Origin: Neurospora tetraspora
Lineage: Eukaryota > Ascomycota > Sordariomycetes > Sordariales > Sordariaceae
Assembly (NCBI RefSeq): GCF_033439725.1
Contig: NW_026944388.1
Location: forward strand, 1,922,001-1,986,000
Reading direction: 5' to 3'
DNA length: 64,000 nucleotides
Under the pieces are notes generated by a model. It was not told where the DNA came from and ran no database searches. It was given only the letters and a program-made list of their open reading frames with translations. A program made the translations under genes and the position numbers. Shown piece by piece: positions 36,039 through 47,897 of the stretch (position 1 is its first letter; each line of letters opens with the position of its first letter).

Positions 36039-38375
36039 ATGAACAACACAGATTCCTGGCCAAGTGTCGCCAACAGTACCACCTCCTACACCACCACACC
36101 CGAAGAACGACTTGGCCCTCCCGCTCCTTACACCGATATTGGTCTCCAAGTCAACCTCTTCTTTAGAGTCTTTCTGGGAATCCTCGGAATCCTTATTCCT
36201 CTCGTTCCTGCGAAGCTATTATGGATCAACGGCGAATTTGGGGCCACGGTACATTGCATGTCAACAGTCACGCTCAACTTCCTTTACGTCGTCAACTCGC
36301 TCATATGGCGAGACAACAATGTCAAGAAGTGGTATGCTGGCTATGGGTGGTGCGATTTCCATACTTACGTCTTCTTCGCGGTTGAAACCACCTTTCACAC
36401 CACTCTCTTCGACATCATGCTCGGTCTTGCCAACAAGATCGGTAACCCGCGAGTCACCAGCCTCAGCCCCAAGGAAAAGAAACGCAAAGATCGAATCTCG
36501 GCCCTCATCATCTTCGGCAATCCGGTCCTACAGGTCTTGCTCACTTACTTTGTCATTACTCAACGGTACAACGTCTCAACCCTTGCCGGTTGCAATGCCG
36601 TCTTCGACCCCAATGGCCTCTTCTTCGTTTTCTTCATTCTCCCATCACCAGTCTTCACGGTTGGTGCGGCAGGCTTGGCAGGTAAGATACAAACCCAAGT
36701 CCATGGCATGTTGCGTAATCGCTTACAATATACGCAGCGGTTTGTTTTTACAAGTATCGACAGCTGGAGAAACTCACTCGCGAAGTCATACCAAGTGATA
36801 ATAGTATACGAACCGCGAGACAAAAACGCCTGAGGAGAAAGCTCTACTTTCTCACTCTCTCTATTCTCGTGTTAGTTGTGCCGATCGTTTGCGTCTTCTT
36901 CGTCTTCAACCTCATTGATGGTTGGCCGTGGTCGCTGCCGTTCGACCTCCATCGCATTCACGCCAACATCAACTTTGTCTCGTTCACAACTACGGAAGGA
37001 ATGCAAGTCGCAACTGTCCTTACCAATTACGTTCCAGTGGTGAGCTCGGCGGCCATTTGCATCACCTTCGGCACAACAGTTGAGGCATATAACCAGTACC
37101 GCTTGGTTCTCGTTTTCCTCGGCTTTGGAAAGATTTGGCCCAAGCTGTATCAAGAATATGACCCCGATGACTCTGAACCACCATCTGAGCTTAGCACGCA
37201 AACAAGTTCGAAATCGTGGTGGTCATCCATGACGAAGAACAGCAAAAGGGGTACAGTCACAAGGTATGAGACTCACAAGCTTCCCAACATAACCATCACA
37301 TTGGACTATCTGGACACTAATGTACAATTGAATGAACAGCCAGAGCGGAAACGACTTCTCTATCCTCCCTATTACTGAGGGCATACCTCTCACGAACCGA
37401 TCAACACCTGCACAGACAACGGGTGAAGGTTCCCATACCATTCCATCTTCCTCATACGATGAGCTCAGAAAAGAATTCCCGGACTTGTACCCTACCCAGT
37501 CCTCACCCACAGCAAAAGCCAACCATAATCCCTGGCCCGATCTGTCAGACGACCCTCCCGCACCAGCGCGCAACCCATGGTATCTCCGACCGAATGCCTT
37601 CCATGTCCCAATCAAACTACCAATGCCGCTGTCGCCCATCTACATACCATCCCTGCACGTGGATCAAGAAAAGAAGACGGAGGGAAAGCAGAAACGGACG
37701 AGTGTCAACAGGCTCTCTCAAGGCTACACCGCGCTCAGCGGCTCCTCTACAACAATCCTGCCGTCCTCGCAGTCACCCACCTGCCCTCTTCCCCCACTTC
37801 CAACTCCTACATCCTCCTCAAGACATTCACCACAGGAGGAACGACACCGGTCGACGAGAAAGAAAGAAAAACAGAAAGAATCAGGGACCCAAGAAAGCAC
37901 ATCCAAATGGGGTGTATCGAAAGTACCACTAAAGCCAGCAACACCCTGGAGTCCCTTTGCTTCCAGCCACACCAACACCACCCTAGGAGTAGACACTCGC
38001 GTGTGGTCGCCCCAGAAGGATAACAATCACGCCAAAAATCACAAAGAGGACCACCATGCTGCTGCTCACCCACAAGATCCCCCGGTCGTCTCCCATTCTT
38101 CTCGCTTAACCTCAGGACCTCAGCTTTCACCGCCGCCATCGTACAGTGTCGCTGTCGGTGAACAATCTTCCTTTGCCTCCGCTTCTGATCGATTGACGGG
38201 ACTCGGAATCAGTCCGCCTGGACGCGAACAGATCGGGACGGCGTTAGGACACCCACCGAGAGGCGGGGTGGTCAGGGTTGAGACGCATATAGCGAGCGAG
38301 ATTGAGGTCATTGGTGATTTTGGACGTGATGATGGTAATGATGGTGATGGTGATCAACGGGGTGGAAGGGAGTGA
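36039..38375 (+). CDS. STE3-type pheromone receptor (G-protein-coupled) with long C-terminal tail
   Basis: Seven-helix receptor of the a-factor (lipopeptide) receptor family, likely PRE-1/STE3-like, coupled to heterotrimeric G protein in mating. Exons are 36039-36681, 36738-37263 and 37340-38375. Introns of 56 and 76 bp are in phases 1 and 2, giving 734 residues. The N-terminus has NST-type glycosylation sites. Helices are visible at about residues 40-62, 70-92, 110-135, 155-175, 190-213, 255-280 and 300-330. WYAGYGWCDFHTY holds the family GWCD signature. The third exon encodes a roughly 345-residue hydrophilic tail rich in Ser, Pro, Thr and His, ending in DGNDGDGDQRGGRE. Reading through the second intron ends the protein after PYY and loses the tail, so the splice decides its length. 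Ste3-family tails are commonly regulatory. Confidence 0.92.
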
Positions 38376-41300
38376 GGGGGTGGTGGGTGGATGGTTGTTA
38401 TGTGGGAAGTGGGAAGTGGGTGGGAGTAGAGGAGTGAGAGGTGAGGGGGTTGGAGGTGCGTTTTGGAAAGTAGGGGGTGGGTTTTGTGGGTTGTGCGTTT
38501 GTATGATAGCAGGTATCTTCGGGGTATTCGAAAAACTGAGGGTCGAAAAGGATTGCTATTAAGGTGGAAGGGTGAGTGTCTGGGTGGAAGACACGGTTGG
38601 GTTGGGTGGCGGTCTATTGAGATTCGTGATGGAGATACCCCTTTTTGAATTATTCTTTGAGTTGCGTCTATAAGCAGGCAGCCCTTAATCTTTTAGCCCA
38701 GCTTATGTCTATCCGCTCCATTGTTCATTCTACTTCTCTTCACTTGATTGCTCTTAGCTTGACGTACGATACCTATTCAAACAGGAATAAATGTCCATTC
38801 TCCCCCGTAACAGTCCGACATCCAATCAATGATGTGGCCACGACCATCCAGTTTCCCCTCACCCCAGTGATATAGACTTGACGAATGCAAATTCGGTCTT
38901 GGTTTAAAGAAACCTAGACATCCATCCTCTCGACGGACACTCACAAGTCAGTCCCACCATATCGCCATTTCCCAAAGATACCTTACCTAGAAACTGCTGA
39001 TATTCAACCAAATCTGACTACCTATCTGAGCCGCAACTAAGACTTTCCCGCATATTTCAGGCAGAACAGCAACCGTATTTTATTGGCCAACTCTCAACTG
39101 AAACTATCAAAAAGTAAAATAACCTTTAACCTCTACATGTCATCAGAAGAAACGTGTTTCTGACTCAATATGGTGATTGTATCCCTGAAGTGACACACGA
39201 CTGCGGAGGGAGGTATCTCTACGCGAGATACACCGTCTTGCAGTAGCTACCACTTAGACAATGATCCTTAGGTAAACTTTGTGGGAGCAGTATAGGTAGA
39301 TTCATCGTTACCCTCCCCTTAATCTGCCGTGTAAACTTCTTGCGAGATTCATCTTCGGGATCTATGTGCCAGAACTAGGTGGGAAAATTTAGGCAAATTC
39401 ACCATTCTAGAATACCTACCTACTCACGTCTCTTAGCTAGTGAACTCAAACTCCCACATAGGCACTCAAGCTGCGTCTCAATGCTACTTGCTATTGTTTG
39501 AAGGCCGCCGCAACTTCTACCAGATCCCGCACGTAGACAAGTTCTTCATGGTTATACGATAACTCAAATTTTTTTTTTCTTATTTTCCATTCCTTTTTTT
39601 TTCCTTCCACTTTTCCCCCGCATTTCTTCAATCCTCTCACACCATTTCATCTAAGACGAATTGGAATTTCCCCTTTCTGGATTGTGTGTTCAGGATTCCA
39701 ATTCCTAAGGTTTGAACCGAACAAGAGAGCCTCAGTAGAGAGAGGTAAGTTGGAAATGTCAGGAAAAATCACACACACAAATGAAGAAGAGCCTCTCTTT
39801 CTTGCACTAACTTCCACAGAATTGCAAATACTGTGCCGATAAAGGGTACCTAAGTAGGTACCTCACCAACACATGACATACGTAACCCTCCTCCTCCACA
39901 TATGTATGCACCCAAAGTAGTATAGATACTACCTACACAGAAGTATGCAAGTCATTTTTGTTGAATCCTACTCTACCACTTCTGTTAGTCGGTAGCGAAC
40001 AACCCCATTGAGACTCTAGAACTCCTTGTTCCTTGAGTCCCGAGCGTTTCTGTTGTTGTTCAAGAATACTACGCTGGAAAAACAAAGCGTCTATTTCAGA
40101 ATGGTTTGCCGTTTCCGAATACCGAGCGATGGTGGTCAGATGAATGGCGTCACATTTTGGGACGGGACGAGGGGGAAGGGTATATGATGGATATTAATGA
40201 TATTGTTGAAGACGGCTTTAATAAATGATTGTTTGTTAATGGTCGTACGGTAGGCTCCGAGTGTTTTGTTTAACCCGAATCTTCGTATACACACGCCATG
40301 AACTAAAACATGGCAACATAACGGAGGACGAAGGTGATATGAGAAGAAAACAAATGGCATGCCGGTCCTCAAGTTCGGAAACAGCGCCAATTGACCAATC
40401 AGAGCTCAAGGGGACAGACTTCAGCTGCCATCTATCCCGACTTCGGGAGTGGTTGACGCGCGGAAAGAAAGAAAAAGAAATCAAACAACGGAATAAACAA
40501 CAAGGTACGAGGCCACCATGTATGTAAGGCGTACAAAACGGACCAATTGTCCAATTGACTCTGCAAAGAAGCCGTCCGGTGTAACAGACTCCCGGTGCGT
40601 TCCGCAAAAGAGCCCCGGGCCGGGGAGAGGAACACGACGACAACAATGGGGGGAACTGCCGAACAAGAAAAAGGACATCCATCCATTCGCCCACCGTACC
40701 TAGTATTTCCTTCTCCCGTCGCTTTTCATCGTCGCTTTCAGCGCTTTTTCCGCCTCTATTGAGGTTGTTGGGCAATCGGAACGGAACCTGAGTCGCTTGC
40801 TTTCCTTTCTCGTGTTTGTTGTTTTTCGCTTCGCTCAGCTTTCTCATAACAGATCCAGGTGCGGCCCAACCCAGGAGGCTAAGAGCCTAGGTAGGGAGCT
40901 GAGGCTCGGAAGGTCAGGACTAGAATAAGACCTGTTCGGACGAGAAAACCAAACCAGATGGGAAACCGACCGAGTTCTTCGGTAATCCATCATAATCGGC
41001 TCGGATTTCCTTATTTGCAACTGTCGGTCTGCAGCGGTCAATCCCCTTGTTCTGGTTACCTGGTCCATAGCTCCTAAGGCTGGGTTTCTCTGCCCTGACG
41101 AGTAGACAATGCCACAGAACGGCCCGAACGGAGGACAAGGACCCACGCACGGCCTTATGTCTCACTTGTACATACCTTGACCCAGTCGCTGCCTTCGTCA
41201 GCTAGGGGATTTTGTCATCGAGATTTCGAGATAGCAATCAACGAACCCATACTAGACTCGCGTCGGTTACGTAGGCGACTGTCGGGTTTGTCGCACCACC

Positions 41301-44300
41301 CACAATCAACCCGGACGCTGTCGGCAGCGGTGTGACCGTTGGACCACGGAAACGTCTTTTCGAAGGTTGTGTCCCCCATGAGCCCCGTTCCGGAAAGTGG
41401 TCGAGATGTCTTAAAACAAACAGCTGTCAAAATCATGGCTAGACCCCAGTGATCGACAAATCTAGGTGCGACTTTGTACCACTACTGTCAGGCACATGTT
41501 GTACCTTGCACTAGGAAATTGCATTGGGCGACGCTATCCGGTTCGTTAATTCGACGGGAAAGGATGCAAACTTGGCATATCGGTGCCTTGCAGTATTGTG
41601 TGCTTCTAGCGTAGAGCTGGAAGCCTGATAGTGAGATAGGGCAGATAGGATGAGAAACTGTCAATCTGTTCCAATTCCACTTTAAGAACACATATGAAAG
41701 ATAGTACAAACTACCTCTACAGTGGAACGGATTAGTGTAGTGCGTAGCTCGCGGCTTCGGGTGATCGGGTCCCTTCAGTTGTAACGGGGTGATAAAATTG
41801 TGCTCAAGTGCTGGAGCTTGACGAGGAAGAAGAACAAAGGATATTGAATTGCTGATAGACCTGAAGAAACGAAGGAGATGAAAAGGAAAAGGAAAAGGAA
41901 AAGGAAAAGGACAAAACTGCCTGTCTTGTCTTGATGTCTGTTGGCACTAACATGCGCTTGCAGTCTGCAACCACCTGCGGGCACAAAAGAGCCGTGCGTA
42001 AGCTTTGTTGCTGCCCATTGGAGGAACACAGCGCGACGTGTTGAAGAGCGACAGAGCCTCCCGTAGAGGCATGCTTCTTGGATCTCCAATAGGGAGATAT
42101 CCAGGAGGGTTACAATCCTCCACTACTGGAGCTACATACCACGGCCCAGGAACTATATTTGACAACTCGTAGCGCCGTAGCTTCAGAGCTCAGAGCTCTA
42201 GCTAGAGCTTCCACTTGGTTGGAACCAGGAGACGCAAACTCATATGTTAACATAGCAGTGGCTAGTCAGTACCGCTGGAACAGTGAGGGAAAAAGCATTG
42301 AAACACCCAGCGAATAAGAAAACCGAGGTTCACCACGTTTGTGTTGCTAATAGAGACCTGCCGGCCCGACCATTGGGTCGCACAAAGTGAAGCTGTCAAA
42401 TGCCGCCCCGGAGTAAGGTTCGGTACGGATTGCTATGTGCCGGATTTGGAGGGATCAGCTTGTAAGCAGGTTGCCTGTAAAAAGCAGGGACAGGCTCCGT
42501 CACGGACTCGCGAATTTTCGTCCCATCACACCGCATCTCCTCAACTTTGACTTGCGGGATACCTTGCTCCCCCACAGGCAGACTGACTGCTGGTTCAGGA
42601 TTCCTGGCCTATACGCTGCCCACCACGAGCGAAACGGAAGTCTTATCGGCACGTAAACGGAGGGAGTCGACAAGCGTACGTACCTTTGTAGTGAGTTTGT
42701 ACTTGTGGATATGATGCTGCAAAACTTTTTTTCTTGTCTTTTGGACAAACCACAGTTGTTGAAGTCCTTTGTCTCTTCTCCGTTACCCACCACTGGAATC
42801 CACGCCAGGCATCCACGCTTTCATGCACCTAAGTACGCCATGATCAGCGTTTACGTTAGGCGCGGTCGGGAACCTTCCCTTTCTCGTTTCTTTGCGGTTC
42901 CCTTTTCCACTTTTGCTAACGTCTTTGGACGAAGCTTCCGAGAGGCTTGTCGGGGCAGAGGTGGAAATGTTTCGCGTTCTTAGGGGCCGCCGGCACGCTA
43001 TGCACGCGGTGGGTAAAGGAACCACGGAGCCAGCACGGGGCATCCACATCGTTGCTCCGTGTTCCACCAGACACGTTGGGGCCGCTGCAGGCCAGCAGCA
43101 GAGAAGCCCGAGAGACCCAGTAAAAGAAGAACCTTGAGAGCTTCAGGAAACCGGTTCTTGCACTCTAAATGGAAGTCGGCCGAAACTGTGGGGTAAACAC
43201 CAAGGACCCTCCCTCCGTGAGGCAAGGGGGGCCTAGAAACCCCGGAACCGGTGTCGCGCGGGGTTCGGTTTCCATCGCGCCGGGTGTCCCTCCGCCATCA
43301 AACCTAGATGGCATCACACAAGCCCTAGTCACATACTATGTATGTATCCGACGCATTCCTAAATGGTATGCAAGAAGAACGGTACCGGAATAGTGAAATC
43401 CGCCTCAAGAAGGAAGATAGCTCGGCGTGCCATGCTCGTAGCAACTTCAGGCCCTTCTACGGCGCCGAGAGAATACCGAGGTATGGAGCCGGTTGCACAT
43501 GCCCGACTTGTCACTATTTCCGAGAGGTGTCGCCGGCCTCGCGGGTTCAAAATGGAGTTTTGACCGACCCCCCACCGGGGATTCGCGGGGCTACAATGCT
43601 TGCATCCTCGGATCCAGCACGTGGGTTCCTCTGAGTTTCTGGATGTTTGACTTTTACGCCATCACCATGGCGGAGAAGTTGACATGCGGGATTCATGATG
43701 TTCCCCGTCTCCGTTAACGTTAACGTTACCGTTGCCGTTGCCAACATCCTCACATCGAGTTGGTTAGGTTTTTGTTCTTTGGAACCCAGCGAACAAAAGC
43801 ACAATCGATATAGAAATCTCGCAAGAGACGCCTAATGGGTTTGCTGTATAGTCTGTGCAATATCAGCCTCATCAGACAGACGGCCTTGACTGGAAAAAGC
43901 AGCGTAGCTCTGTGGTAACTTCACAGAGCCAGGGCATACTTGAAAGTTGCTCATCGGCTGGCCGCTTCAACTTCTGTAGAACCAATGCTAGGCTTCGAAT
44001 TATGTAAGTGGGAAGCAGACGCGTAACTTTTGAGAAGCTGTTAGTAAGTGCGTAATAGGCTCGTGCCGGTGTAAACTGCCTCGAGACTGATTCTGCTCCG
44101 GGGCACGGGCTCCGTGTGCTACAGCATACGAATGCATAGCGAATTAGTCTCTTCAAGTTGTCCGAATCAATGACCACGTGTGTTCATTGATCCTCTCGTT
44201 GGACTCTTTCTGTAGTCAATTTTCGTCACAGCCCGTGCCGAGGGTGGAATACGTGCGCATAGTATGATCTGTAGTGTGGTACAGGATGCTGGAGCCTGGA

Positions 44301-44585
44301 GCCAATATATTGGCATTCTCGGTCTCTGAGCGAAATTTGGACGAAGCGACGAGTAACTGAAGCGTGGAAAGATCGTAGATCCAAAAAGCGACTGAATTAT
44401 GCATTCGTGAGGTACCTGTTTTTCTTATCAGATCTCGGCACTTGTGGGAAAACAAAAACTGTGCACTGACTCTTTTTTTCTTACTCATCCTCTCCACTCT
44501 TCGGTGGACTTTGTGGGGCTGAAAGGAAACGGATGCGAGCATGTTGACGCGATGGAAGAATCGTCAGGTTCTGGAGGCTCGCCTA
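38376..44585. other. 6.2-kb stretch with no supported gene
   Basis: GC-normal sequence whose open frames are short and have no protein-like composition or paired splice signals. It begins with the G-rich 3' flank of the receptor gene and holds CT-rich and homopolymer stretches (39570-39650) and a purine microsatellite at 41881-41910. An unusual non-coding transcript or a lineage-specific gene cannot be excluded. Confidence 0.4.
41881..41910 (+). repeat. AAAAGG microsatellite
   Basis: Five perfect tandem copies of AAAAGG. Confidence 0.9.
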
Positions 44586-44634
44586 CTCGTTAGGGATTCA
44601 AAATCTCCCGTGACTAGTGGTGGGCACCCCTAGT
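44586..44634 (+). repeat. Left terminal inverted repeat, perfect 49 bp
   Basis: Starts CTCGTTAGGG and ends ACCCCTAGT. Identical to the reverse complement of 47849-47897. Not RIP-mutated. Confidence 0.92.
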
Positions 44635-44999
44635 TAAGTTCATTAATTCGTACACGCTCATTGATTCGTACCGAGCGGGGTACATCCTCCACCCGCCTTT
44701 TTACTAGCAAATAAAAGTCGCTCATCCGGAGCCAATATTTTTTTTAGTAATATATTTATATTTTCTAGTCATATACAATATCGCTAATGTAGCCAATATA
44801 TGTAGCAATAGTAATAAATATCATTATTTTGCATATACTAAATCGAGTATGTTAAATTATTTACAACTATAATTATATAACTTTAACCTCCTCATAGTTA
44901 GAATTACCATATCCTTTTGAATTATCCTCTTTATTATTATCCTCTCCTATATCCTCGTTAATAGTAAATTAATAGTTCTAAATAGCTTCAAGAATATTA

Positions 45000-47450
45000 C
45001 TTACATTTTCCAATCCTTATACATTAAATACAATATCTTCCAAAGTTTGTGCCTTAATTGCTTGTGCTTCGAATATAGTATCCTCTTTATTTATCTACTT
45101 ATAACGTCTATTGTTAGGATGCTACCAATCTAGATTCTTTTGTAAATTAATAGGCTTATCATTAACAACTTTAACATTTGATAGTTTATTTTTAGTAACC
45201 GGTATTATATTAATTTCCTTATTAAATATTTAAGTATTAATAGCCTTATTTGCAATCCTCCTTCTAGCTTTATTAAATACCTATAGAGTACGTAGCTTAG
45301 GAGGATTATTAGGAAGTTATTAGTATATAGGTAGAATAATGTTTTTTATAGTACGTTTATTCTTTAATTACTTAATTTCGTTATTAAGAGCTTTTTCCTT
45401 TTACTTTTAAAAATAATACCAGCGGTTAACTCTCTCTTTACAATATTTATTAATTAACTAGTACCTATTAAATAATTATATAGTAAATAGAATCATATAA
45501 GCTTAAATATCCTTCTTTAGAGTCTTAATAAAACGTAATTATAACTTCTCTCTTATTATTTATACCTTACGAATAGTAATATAACCGCTAATCTATTAAC
45601 GTAGTACAGCTTACTCTTATTGAAACTTACGAATATAAATACGTTCGGTTTCTTTTTTATTAATAGCCTTACACTAGTATTTATTAATTACCATATATAA
45701 TCAGCTATTATTAATAATAACTATACTATTACGACGGAGTAGGCATTTAGTATTACATTAATTATATAGAGCTTTTTCAATTACTTTCTCTTTACGCTTG
45801 CGTTTAAGTTCTACCTCCTTTATTACTACTAGGTTAAAGGTATTATTTATTTTATCCCTTTTATTAAAAATATATATAATTATTAATAAAATTGCAAAAT
45901 TCCCCTTAATTATAAACGATAGCCATTAATTAATATAGTAATTATATTCTTTAATAGTAGGAAGGTTGAATACTAGCGTAATTATATTACTCCAATCTTT
46001 ATTAATTAGTTTTTTTAGTATAAAAGGCGGTGTTAGTAAGGGGGGGCTATCTAATATAGGAGAAGGGGGGCTGCTTAGTATAAGAATTTCCCTTAGGATA
46101 CGAAACTATATTAGCTTAGATACTTTATTAATATCGATAATACCTTATTAATAAGGCGGGCAATATAATTTCGCTTCTCTTTAATAAGCTCGTTATTAAT
46201 TATTAATATAAAAGGATTACGAAGGTTATTAAATATTAAATTAGGGTCGAATAGATTTAAACTATACTATTTCTAAATAAATAATATATTCTTCCTTTCT
46301 ATTACCTTTTCCCGTATACTTTTAAACCTATTAATGAAATCTAATTTAGTATAGTCTACCTTATTATAGGATAGCCGTTTACATATATTTATTTAATAAA
46401 AGTATTTATATATTTAAAATATCCACAAATTAAAAGGTTAAAGAAAATATATTAAATATAAAAGCAAAAGGAATAATGTAGTATTATTCTTCCTATATAG
46501 TTTATAGAACTCGATAGTATAGTAACTACTATAGTTATTTAGTATTAAAATTCAGTTCTCCTCCTTATTAATAGGGCGAAAATATTCCTCCTAATACATA
46601 AATTAATTAAAGGTATATTAATTATTTATATAATTTTATAGAGATATAATAACAACGGTACTATCTTTAAGCTAGTTGTCGATATATTTATATATAATAT
46701 TAATACTAGACAATATTATAAAGGGTAGGATCTTTTAATTAAATACTAAAATAGCCTTAAGTATAATAATAAACACTTTCTAATTAAGGTTAATAAATTT
46801 GACCTGTATAATCTTAAAGTAAATTTATACGTAATAAGCCTTATTTAATACATTAACCCTAAAATTAAATTTATTACTATTCTATGTATTATTTAATTTA
46901 ATAGAGTATTTCTTAATAGTACAGTTGTAAAGATAAAAAATATCTTCTATATTAATACGAATTTATAATGCCTTATGTATTTATACTATTAATTTCGTAT
47001 ATACGTTGTAAAAATCTACCTGTCATAAATACTATCGTATTTATTAAAACGAAGTGCGAGGAATAAAGGTATTTTTATCGCTATTCGTTACAGTTAAATT
47101 TAATAAGGGTATTCGCAATTAATAATAACCGTATAGTATTAATCTCGAGTCCTATACTAATTAGTTTAATATATATTATATAATTAATTAATTAACTAAT
47201 TAATATTTATACATTTATTTAAGTATATAACGCTAAATCCTCTTCTTTAGTTAATAGGGTATTATTCTTCCTATTTTCTATTTTCAAATATACTCCTTTA
47301 TAACAGCTAACGATTTATTTATATAGAGTTTAAAATACCTTCGTTACGTTTACTATAGTTTTAAATCCTTTATTTTAAAATAATTTGTACGGTAGTTTGG
47401 ACTTTCCCTTCTAATAGGAGAGATATTTATACGTCATTTATAATATCCTT
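45000..47450 (-). pseudogene. Degraded DDE_1 (pogo/Fot1-type) transposase
   Basis: Non-functional, with stops throughout. The catalytic-domain end is recognisable on the minus strand at 46414-46575 by the spacing of residues around the former DGH and QPLDV-type motifs; Asp and Gln codons read Asn and stop. The outer limits are approximate. Confidence 0.6.
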
Positions 47451-47848
47451 TGTATTAGAAGGTATTTCGCGGGGCCTCGTTTTAGGGCGCGAGGAACCGT
47501 TGGCGGATTTACGGTTTGGGGGAGGTATAGTAAAGGAAATAGCGAAATTGGGCGTTTAAGAGGGTTTGTAGTCGATTAAAATTGATTGTACGTAAAGATG
47601 GGTATAATAATTGATAATATTGATATTAAATAGTTCGAGTATAAAAGGGGGATTTAAAGTGCAAACCGGTAGTATATATTTAAAATGTTGGGTAGTACGG
47701 GAAATTAGGCTAAAATTCCGTTATTATATCTAAAAAAAAAATATGCAGTTAAATAGATTTATATTGATTTGCTAGCAGATTGGCTGGTGCGGGATGTACT
47801 CCTTATTTCGGTACGAATTAATGAACGCGGTACGAATCAATAAACATG

Positions 47849-47897
47849 ACTAGGGGTGCCCACCACTAGTCACGGGAGATTTTGAATCCCTAACGAG
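47849..47897 (-). repeat. Right terminal inverted repeat, perfect 49 bp
   Basis: Reverse complement of 44586-44634. It is followed by TA. Confidence 0.92.

Larger units (their letters stand above)
44586..47897 (-). mobile_element. RIP-degraded pogo/Fot1-like DNA transposon
   Basis: A 3.3-kb AT-rich element bounded by terminal inverted repeats. The first 49 bp of each end are identical (44586-44634 against 47849-47897). TA at 44584-44585 and 47898-47899 is the target duplication expected for Tc1/mariner/pogo elements. Each end also has two copies of a 15-bp subterminal motif, YTCATTRATTCGTAC (44639-44653, 44657-44671; reversed at 47811-47825 and 47830-47844). Minus-strand remnants between about 46414 and 46575 preserve the spacing of the DDE_1 transposase C-terminal core. 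ILILNNYSSYYTIEF is followed by a stretch where Pro, His, Gln and Asp codons have become Leu, Tyr, stop and Asn. The outer tips contain TAGTGGTGGGCA, which resembles hAT termini, but TA duplications and the transposase favour pogo. Confidence 0.82.

Noticed and set aside
40236-40847. 203-residue minus-strand frame in a CT-rich region
   Set aside because: Low-complexity translation with no domain; looks like chance openness of pyrimidine-rich DNA.
44570-44583. Continuation of the pogo inverted repeat outside the TA
   Set aside because: Only short GGAGGC-type similarity with an offset is seen; too weak to extend the element.
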